Below are positions 58,601 to 64,000 of a stretch of DNA of 64,000 nt, piece by piece (within the stretch, counting starts at the first letter, position 1; every line of letters begins with the position of its first letter). Source of the DNA: Lingula anatina. Lineage: Eukaryota > Brachiopoda > Lingulata > Lingulida > Lingulidae. The DNA is taken from assembly GCF_001039355.2 (NCBI RefSeq), contig NW_019775791.1, positions 124,001 to 188,000 of the forward strand, in the 5' to 3' direction. The translations under genes were made by a program, and so were the position numbers. The notes below the pieces were generated by a model. That model saw only the letters and a program-made list of their open reading frames with translations. It did no database searches and was not told the DNA's origin.

Positions 58601-61600
58601 AGGGCAATTCTCAGACTTAATGAATATGGCGTCATCAGAGAGCATATCGTTCCTTTCAGCTTTGACTCCGTTTCCAAGCCTTTTTCGTTCTACACAAGAG
58701 GAAACAGTGACGAATATTCCAAGTGTGCCTTCTTCAGTAAGCGAGTCTTATTCTCCCACAATATTTGCGGCTGTCCATGATTTCTCTTCATCTATAGAAA
58801 GTTTCAGTTATTTCTCCACAGACATTGGTTTCGTGTCACCAGACATTAGTTTTGTGTTGCCACCAACAAGTGGATTTTCCTCTGACATTTCAAGCGTGGT
58901 GTCCTCAGGAAGCGTGGCTGAAATGTCATCAATGTTTTCTTATCCCCAGCTTTTCTCTTCTTTGCTAGAAAGTGCTGCTTCATTGCCGTCATCGGAAAAC
59001 GTGTCCAGTCTTTTTCCAACGTCTTTGTTAGAAAGCATCAGTTCTTATACTCTAAGTAATATGACTATATCGCCATCAACAATGGAAAGCACCATTAGTG
59101 CTTCAAGTATTTCATCATCGGAAAACGTGTCCAGTCTTTCTCCAATGTCTTTGTTAGAAAGTATCAGTTCCTATACTATAAGTGACGTATCTGTATCGCC
59201 ATCAACAAGAGAAAGCACCATTAGCGCTTCAAGTATTTCATGGTGGCAAAGTGTGTCTGATCTTTCCCCGATATATGATTTTCTTCATTTTTCCTTTACT
59301 CCAGAAAGCTCTGATTCTTACACTTCAAGTATTTTAAATATGACTTCGCCGACAAGCCAAATCTCTGACCTCTCCATGTTTTCTTCAGCATCAGAGATCG
59401 TGTCTGATGTTTCCAGAACGACCGATTTTTTTCAGGTCTTCCCTTCTTCGTTGGAAAGGTCCATTAACACTTACACATCGGCTATGATAAATGATCCACT
59501 GTCGACAAGATACAGCACCTATAAAGTTTCAGGTATGCCATCTCAGAGTGTGTCTTACATTTCCACTTACACTTCAAGTATGGTCAATATATCACCATCT
59601 GCAAGAGGACCTATCTCGAGCATGTCACATTTTTCCACAGTTGAAAGTCTTTCGGATATTCAAAGTGTTTCTTCTCATCCGATGCTGGTGTCTTCATTTC
59701 TCGAAATTACAAGATCTTCACGAGATCAGTCTCTTTTTGTGACCATGCCTTCGTCAGCATCACTCTCCTCTATGCAAGTTACTTCAACACCTCTAAACGA
59801 ATTGTATTCCACGCAAGAAGAATTACATTCATCGCATGCCTCTATTTCTACCGGAGACGCTACAACAAAAAGTAGTTCAGAGTCAGCAACACTCAGTGGG
59901 GGTAATTTTTATACAAATACTGTTTCTAAAACGTCAGTGGCAGCAAAAATGTCCATTTTAATCACAGAATCGTCAATAATGCCAAGTTCGTCGTTACCTA
60001 CAAAGGCATCGGAAATATCGTCTGTCAGTACACCCGACTTGCTTTCCCTGCAGATCTCAGCGGAAACGACAGTCTCTGCAATGCTCATATCTGAAATTAC
60101 AACAGGCGCCTATTCTAGTTCATTGGAAACTATCACTGCATCGGCTCACATAAAGAACACAGGGACTGCTTCTGAAACGTCAGTGATACCAATAATGTCC
60201 ATTTCAAACAGAGATTCGCCTACAATGCCAAGTTTATCCTCATTTTCTTCAACCCGAGAAGCACCAACAACAGAATCTTTGGTGATCACGTCTGTCAGTA
60301 CAGCCATTTCACCAACAACAGAATCAACCTTGTCCTTTTTGCAAACCTCAACGAAAAATTTGGCGTTATCTACATTTTCTTCCACGCAAGAAGCACCAGC
60401 AACAGAGACCCCAGAGATTACACCTGTCGGTATAGCCATTTCCCCAACAACAGAACCAAATTTGTCCTCTTTGCAAACATCATTGAAAACGACGGTCACT
60501 GCAAATACCACATCTGACATCATGACAGGTACCGAATCTAGTTCTTTGAGAACTACCACAGCTTCGACTCGTATAAAAAACACGAAGACTAGAACTGTCC
60601 TTAAAACATCAGAGAGACCAGTCATGTCAACTTCAAACTCCTATTCTTCAGCCCGAGAAGCACTTGCAACAGAGACCCCGGATATGACGTCTGTCAGTAG
60701 GTCTATATTCGTTTCCCAATCAACAGAACCGGTCGTGTCCTCTTTGCAAACCTCAACGAAAATTACAGTTACTGCAACACTTATATCTGATATCGTAACA
60801 GACACCGCATCTAGTTCTTTGGAAACTACTACAGCTTCGACTCATGTAAAAAATGCAAGGACTAAAACTGTTATAAAAACGTCAGTGACACCAATGATGT
60901 CCATTTCAAAGAGAGCTTCGTCAACAATGTCAAGTTTGGCCTTATCTTCATTTTCTTCCACACAAGAAGCACCATCAACAGAAACCCCAAAGATGACGGC
61001 TGTCAGTACAGCCATTTCCCCATCAACACAACCAAACTTGTCCTCTTTGCAAACCTCAACGAAAACGACGGTCACTGCAACAACCACATCTGACATCATG
61101 ACAGGCACACAGTTTAGTACTTTGGAAACTTCTACATCATCTTCTCATGTAAAGAACACGATAACGAATCCTACTACAACGGGAACTATAATTACTACCC
61201 AAGTTTCCACGATTTCTGCTTCCTCTAAACGCCCAACAACAACAACAACAACAACAACAAAAACATCAACGGTGACAAAAAGCACGACAAGAGAACCTTT
61301 GAGAGGTATGTAGTCCTTACAAAACTGTAACAGAACATTTGTTGTAGAAGTAAGAACTAAAATGGTAGACTTTTCCATCATTTTATGTTTATTTTCTGAT
61401 ATCCAGAAGAACAGAGTAATGTTTTATCCCAGTCATATGTTTTCGGCATTTGCATATCTCTAGGGTTATTCTGTGTGTTGAGGTTTATTCTATAAATGAT
61501 AGAAGGATATCATTCATATTATATGAAGAAAAAAAACTATATTGATAATTGTATAAACGGATCGATGGGTTGGCACTATTGTCATTGGACAGTCCTTTTT

Positions 61601-62897
61601 GCCTATGTAGACTGCTTAATGTATTAATATGCAGAGGGGTGCAGTCGTTATCTTTCATTAGTCATTTTCATGTGATATTTCTTAACTTAAATTCTCGTGT
61701 TACAGGGTGTTCAAAGGCGGATATATCGGTAACAAATGCCGAACCAGACATCAATATGGCCGTGGTCCCAGCGGGTACCTTAGTACAATTCTCGTGTGTT
61801 ACCGGCCAAATTTTTCAGTCTGGGTCAACTAGAAAGAATGTCTGGTGTTTCAACACTGAGTGGCAGACACCGTCCGTAACATGTGTCCCTATATCGTGTG
61901 GGTCCATTTCTAAGGAAAACGCCGTCTTGTCACCAAACAGAACCGAATACGTGTATGGAGATGAGATTGAAGTCACTTGCGCAGTTGGGTATTCTTATCC
62001 AAACGGTAGCAAGAAAGCTGCAATCAACTGCACTGAAAGTGGTGATTTTAGCTACAGCACACTACATGAATGTGAAGGTAAATATGTGTGCGCGTTTTCT
62101 TGTACGCATACGCTTGCGCACTCTTGTTTATTTTCGTAGATTCAAAGTTTACTAAAAAGAGAAGCTGAACTATTCACAGCGTGACACACGAACGCACACA
62201 TCTTATTTCTTTAGTACAAAGTTATCAGTTACTTTTTAATTAATAAAAAAAACATGAGAGAAAGACTGATGGTAGGGTACGCTTATTAACGTTGCGTTTA
62301 TTTCAAATTATTTTATTATTGTTGTTGTAGTTGTTCGATGTCCGTCACCGCCAAATGTCACTTTGACTGTCAACAATGCCAGCACAACGGGACCTATGCC
62401 CTATGGTACTGTCATAGCCTACAACTGCACTGAGAACAGAACCTATGCAGATGGGAGTGAATCTAGGTCGATGTTTTGTGCAGACAACGGAAAGTGGAGC
62501 AAAGTTATTTCAGGTTGTTTAGGTAAGTAAATGAGAAAAGATCTGTTTCGCTTTTGACACAGAGTGATAGTAAGAGGGACGATTTATTGATGCAAAAAAA
62601 TGACAGAATCATATTTTTAACATAACTGAGACATTTAATAATATAAAATTTATTTTTGCAGAACAAGCTGTAGTGGCACCAGTGCCCCGGAAGCGGAAAC
62701 ACAATCCAGAACCTAAGGAAGCTACTGGTGCAATTGGCATTGGAGCAGTGGGCCTGAGCGTTGTGTGCGGGCTACTGGGTTGTATTTTGGCTCTGGATAT
62801 CAGCACCCTTGGGAAGCACCTTAGGCTTATGAAAAGAAATTTAGGGTTTAGAATCCAGAGGAAAAAAGCTCACAGGCAGCCCATGGAACTGATTTAA
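43631..62897 (+). CDS. Giant mosaic receptor: mucin, sushi, six SRCR, CUB, PAN-like, TSP1, transmembrane (complete, 21 exons)
   Basis: Predicted 3443-aa type I surface protein. Exons: 43631-43682, 45183-46619, 47011-48234, 48554-48703, 49526-49726, 50141-50335, 50610-50951, 51430-51774, 52124-52264, 52740-52955, 53195-53557, 53746-54081, 54936-55159, 55473-55596, 56445-56608, 56906-57080, 57284-57589, 57769-61305, 61706-62077, 62331-62522, 62662-62897 (10332 nt). Order: signal peptide (MAWKLSLLFLFQYYVIC), two mucin exons, sushi-like plus two sushi, SRCR x6, CUB, PAN-like, TSP1, sushi, ~1060-aa mucin, three sushi, basic patch, transmembrane helix, cytoplasmic tail. Nearly all modules are phase 1-1; SRCR6 and CUB are split by phase-0 introns. 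The intron after 52264 has a GC donor. No internal stops. I do not recognise a named orthologue. Transcript evidence could still split this model, most plausibly within the very long mucin parts. Confidence 0.82.
44523..44895. mobile_element. TTAA-flanked MITE, copy 2 (in intron 1 of the SRCR receptor)
   Basis: Same orientation and ~90% similar to the element at 24099-24484, including terminal AAAGATGCATA and ATATGTACC ends. TTAA is present at 44523-44526 and 44892-44895. It is 13 bp shorter than copy 1. Confidence 0.75.
45183..46619 (+). other. Mucin exon 1 of the SRCR receptor, with 48-residue repeats
   Basis: A 479-residue cysteine-free, Ser/Thr-rich segment. From about 45640 to 46390 it contains five tandem units of about 48 residues with the pattern F-P-x-(F/I)-S-TATQETN-x-L-x-SNTGVST...VHDSIHSD (units of 42, 48, 48, 47 and 48 residues) and a decayed sixth. 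N-glycosylation sequons are frequent. Role: extended O-glycosylated stalk, by composition. Confidence 0.85.
47011..48234 (+). other. Mucin exon 2 of the SRCR receptor
   Basis: A 408-residue Ser/Thr-rich segment in one phase 1-1 exon, with a single early cysteine (DFCTVPSLT) and many NxS/T sequons (NTSST, NATTHE, NETGS, NDTVV). No clear tandem repeat, unlike the preceding exon. The antisense open frames here are composition shadows. Confidence 0.82.
48554..50335 (+). other. Sushi region 1: one incomplete and two complete sushi domains (exons 4-6)
   Basis: Exon 4 (48554-48703) has only three sushi cysteines (SLTYQCSNGY, VLGCSG, FSPCL) and lacks the first one, so it looks degenerate. Exon 5 (49526-49726: NVNC, VDYTCDPPY, TNECT, QPSCES) and exon 6 (50141-50335: AECPVIDHG, VKITCKKGY, IIRCEF, LPRCRE) are complete. 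All three are phase 1-1. Confidence 0.82.
50610..50951 (+). other. SRCR domain 1 (exon 7)
   Basis: A single phase 1-1 exon. Recognisable features: HGRLLVYLDNSWGAV, SATCRSLGFIGGEYY, an ICEGDEVTFEDCRNWG block and HHLYVTCFD. The scavenger receptor cysteine-rich fold is intact. Confidence 0.9.
51130..51298. repeat. Duplicated poly-C plus 20-bp tail in the SRCR1-SRCR2 intron
   Basis: A 17-base C run followed by TTGGCCACGGGCCTGTGT at 51130-51163 recurs with a 15-base C run at 51265-51298. The two lie in the same orientation 135 bp apart. Confidence 0.9.
51430..51774 (+). other. SRCR domain 2 (exon 8)
   Basis: A single phase 1-1 exon: TWEWQTVCDSTWTDAEAGVLCRQKGF-type core, CGGNETNLANC and TAGVLCYD. 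Confidence 0.9.
52124..52955 (+). other. SRCR domain 3, split by a GC-AG intron (exons 9-10)
   Basis: Exon 9 (52124-52264) carries the first half (IIFDYGGIAGTVCDTDW, ATVACKMKG). Exon 10 (52740-52955) carries the rest (LTEVNCTGNELTLLECSG, IAGVVCYN). The join after 52264 uses GCAAGT as donor and CAG as acceptor, preserves phase 1 and restores the continuous domain. Confidence 0.85.
53195..53557 (+). other. SRCR domain 4 (exon 11)
   Basis: A single phase 1-1 exon and the most canonical copy: GVVQVKYHGVWGTV, WSDAAAAVVCSRLGYRTG, EGVQCDGNETSLEAC and VSVSCFD. Confidence 0.92.
53746..54081 (+). other. SRCR domain 5 (exon 12)
   Basis: Phase 1-1 exon. The core is clear (GFVCTDGFDDTEASIICRANGYKSG, here split for length: CTDGFDDTEA, IICRANGYKSG; LNCSGSEGSLTDC; AAVLCLE). 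The usual GRVEV strand is replaced by a more hydrophobic AAVFSFFSNILGTLVV. Confidence 0.87.
54312..54890. mobile_element. Harbinger-like MITE with TTA target duplication (between SRCR5 and SRCR6)
   Basis: The ends are inverted repeats: CTCTTACAACCCATCGTGCG on the left matches the reverse complement of CGCACGACCGGTTGTAAGAG on the right. TTA flanks both sides (54309-54311 and 54891-54893), the TWA-type target duplication of PIF/Harbinger elements. The open frames within it (both strands) show no transposase motif. Confidence 0.7.
54936..55596 (+). other. SRCR domain 6, split by a phase-0 intron (exons 13-14)
   Basis: Exon 13 (54936-55159): MFSGKVMVGVNGLWKPV, TESTVFCRQMGFDYG, GDAGCID. Exon 14 (55473-55596): VDECNPDYHTTLEECTIEG, PRVLCYFE. 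The join WLT-VDEC restores the domain. The intron carries (TAAA)n at about 55197-55228 and a poly-G run at 55331-55345. Confidence 0.87.
56445..57080 (+). other. CUB domain (exons 15-16)
   Basis: Exon 15 gives VCTGGASHPDVIEHKWGQI, then IRSPRRPAV (the SPxYP position) and CWWLLQVPRQYVLNVEIF. Exon 16 gives LTLYDGSSVNSNVLLFLSG (the YDG motif) and LLIHYDQASYTDYFILGYEA. They join in phase 0. Only two cysteines are seen, so one of the usual two disulphides is missing or altered. Confidence 0.85.
57284..57589 (+). other. PAN/Apple-like cysteine module (exon 17)
   Basis: A 102-residue phase 1-1 exon with an eight-cysteine pattern (VCNS, ATCENFSSEC, QACQLSCDANTYCW, GSCYIG, EIDCTG). The central C-x3-C...C-W-x-L-Y-Y...C-Y block resembles PAN/Apple domains. 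Family assignment is tentative. Confidence 0.55.
57769..61305 (+). other. Single 3.5-kb exon: TSP1, sushi and ~1060-residue mucin (exon 18)
   Basis: Starts with a thrombospondin type 1 repeat (GSWSAWSSWSHMPVTCGSG, ISRTRTCTDPSP, NCPVPC), runs into a sushi-like domain (CSAPNST, LDVFCVPGYSS, YTITCGYNGTW, VTCVLK), and continues as a cysteine-free Ser/Thr-rich mucin to the donor at 61306. Internal repeats: a 126-bp (42-residue) duplication at 58995-59246 (ENVSSL...TISASSIS) and about four diverged units at 59985-61165 built around FSSTQEAP, ETP, SLQTSTK and SDIMTGT. Confidence 0.85.
61706..62522 (+). other. Sushi region 2: three sushi domains (exons 19-20)
   Basis: Exon 19 encodes two sushi domains in one exon (GCSKADI, VQFSCVTGQ, VWCFNTEW, VTCVPISCGS, IEVTCAVGY, INCTES, HECEG). 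Exon 20 encodes one (VRCPSPPNV, IAYNCTENR, MFCADNGKW, SGCL). They precede the transmembrane exon directly. Confidence 0.87.
62662..62897 (+). other. Terminal module: basic patch, transmembrane helix, LR-x-MKRN tail (SRCR receptor)
   Basis: The last exon encodes PVPRKRKHNPEPKEATGA, a hydrophobic helix (IGIGAVGLSVVCGLLGCILAL), Asp, ISTLGKHLRLMKRNLGF and a basic extension ending PMELI-stop. Shared with the lectin receptor's last exon: the basic patch, PKEA-x-GA, IG-x-x-GL, the Asp at the helix end and LR-(I/L)-MKRN. The tail here is about 17 residues longer. Confidence 0.88.
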
Positions 62898-64000
62898 TTT
62901 TAATTGTAAATCATTGGAAAATAAGATGGGTTGTAGAAAGATGTTAACGGACTTTGATAAAGTGTTTTGAAGATGATTATTAAGGAGAACTAATTCCATA
63001 GAAATGTCCAGTATATCGTGGAATTTATTTATTTAGCGAGAATGAGGAGAACACTCATTTCTCGCCGTATATATCAAAAGAAAAGGAATATTTTTCTATG
63101 TATATTTGCCTCTCTTTGCCATGTACTCAGTACTTTGAGACGTTATTACAGTATATGCTTTTTGACAGAACATTTCTTATTGGTTGTGCAAACCTTGATA
63201 ATATAATGTTTTTGTTGATCGTGGCGTATGACCAATTTCCTGATACTTGTTACAATGCGTTCTATATGGGCAACTGTTCTTACAAGTGTTACGTTGTTGT
63301 TTTATAGAACCAATATCTAAATCCGGTGTAACGAGATTGAGGGTCCGTGTAACAGAAAGTCCGTCCTCTATTTAGTTAAAATGGTAAAGGTTAGCCTGAC
63401 CTAAGTAGGTAAAAATTTAGGGCAAGGCCTACCTGTACAATTGAAAGGGAAGCGGACTCTATCATGGGGGACTCTGTCACGTTACACCGGTATATAACGT
63501 TGCTTTCATCCGTTAAGCTTTTGTATCGATTCTAAGATTCTGAATCATTGCCAGGAATTTGATTTTTTTACAAGAATATATATATTTATATAAAATAGTG
63601 AAAAAAACATTCAACTTATCAAAACAATATTGAAAAAATTCTCAGTATCTCGTAGAATTCATCTTTGGTAAATTAACAATTTATAATGGATATTCACTAA
63701 ATTTTAAAAGAAAGAATGGAAGATAAATAAATTGAAAGATTGTTGATCTCAAATCCATGTTGTTTAACAAAGCGGAATACAAAAGCGACTTTTATACAAT
63801 GTCTGCTCTTTTAAATTGTTCTTTGCTTTTCTCAAATCATTGTTTGCAAGCGCCCAGTTACAATTCCATTAGGTACTGCCGGTGTTTTTGGTTTTATGAC
63901 CAGTTTTCGTCTCAGTGCCGTGTGCAGTAACATGTCTGCTATTTCAAAAAGTGTCAAAAAGCTGGCCCCAACAAATAATCCAAGGGATCCACCAATGTCA
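62898..64000. other. 3' UTR and downstream flank of the SRCR receptor
   Basis: No coding exon is recognised. Besides the small palindromic element listed next, the sequence is AT-rich and unique; an AATAAA hexamer near 63726 is one possible polyadenylation signal. Confidence 0.6.
63323..63490. mobile_element. 168-bp MITE with CCGGTGTAACG inverted termini
   Basis: It begins CCGGTGTAACG and ends CGTTACACCGG, an exact 11-bp inverted repeat; with mismatches the pairing continues inward (GAGGGTCC with GGGGGACTC). It has no coding capacity, and the target duplication is unclear. Confidence 0.65.

Overview
This is a eukaryotic, AT-rich, intron-rich window. Its gene content (large mosaic SRCR/sushi/C-type-lectin receptors, MOCS1, PP4R3) and the patches dense in the AGGCCT motif suggest a marine deuterostome, most likely an echinoderm or other ambulacrarian. 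That assignment is an inference from gene repertoire and repeat flavour, not proven by the sequence.

Layout: (1) 1-7787 holds no recognisable coding sequence. It carries a 2.44-kb direct duplication (822-3260 and 3263-5704) joined at the only N of the window (3261), followed by probable 3' UTR. (2) 7788-18372, minus strand: a complete 16-exon gene for protein phosphatase 4 regulatory subunit 3 (PP4R3/SMEK, 824 aa), with a possible 54-nt in-frame cassette exon. (3) 18373-21486: a divergent intergenic region with YY1-like sites, AGGCCT-rich sequence and a decayed LINE reverse transcriptase. (4) 21487-27798, plus strand: complete MOCS1 (molybdenum cofactor synthesis step 1). The alternative donor that decides between MOCS1A (ending Gly-Gly-stop) and the MOCS1AB fusion is preserved. 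(5) 29606-39706, plus strand: a 17-exon, 1240-aa type I membrane protein with six C-type lectin domains in three tandem pairs, a Thr/Pro mucin stalk, one sushi domain and a transmembrane tail. (6) 43631-62897, plus strand: a 21-exon, 3443-aa mosaic receptor: signal peptide, two mucin exons, sushi repeats, six SRCR domains, CUB, a PAN-like module, TSP1, sushi, a further ~1060-aa mucin, three sushi domains and a transmembrane tail.

I joined exons by hand using GT-AG (one GC-AG) boundaries and reading phase. All four gene models close without internal stops, and the summed exon lengths are divisible by three.

The strongest candidate for something undescribed is the receptor pair. The lectin receptor and the SRCR receptor lie in the same orientation about 4 kb apart. 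They have unrelated ectodomains but end in the same last-exon module: a basic RRSKR/RKRK patch, a PKEA-x-GA lead, a transmembrane helix ending in Asp, and an LR-(I/L)-MKRN membrane-proximal motif. Both have mucin-like stalks and almost exclusively phase-1 exons, so the locus looks like a domain-shuffling workshop for cell-surface, possibly shed, recognition proteins. Non-autonomous transposons sit in several of the introns.
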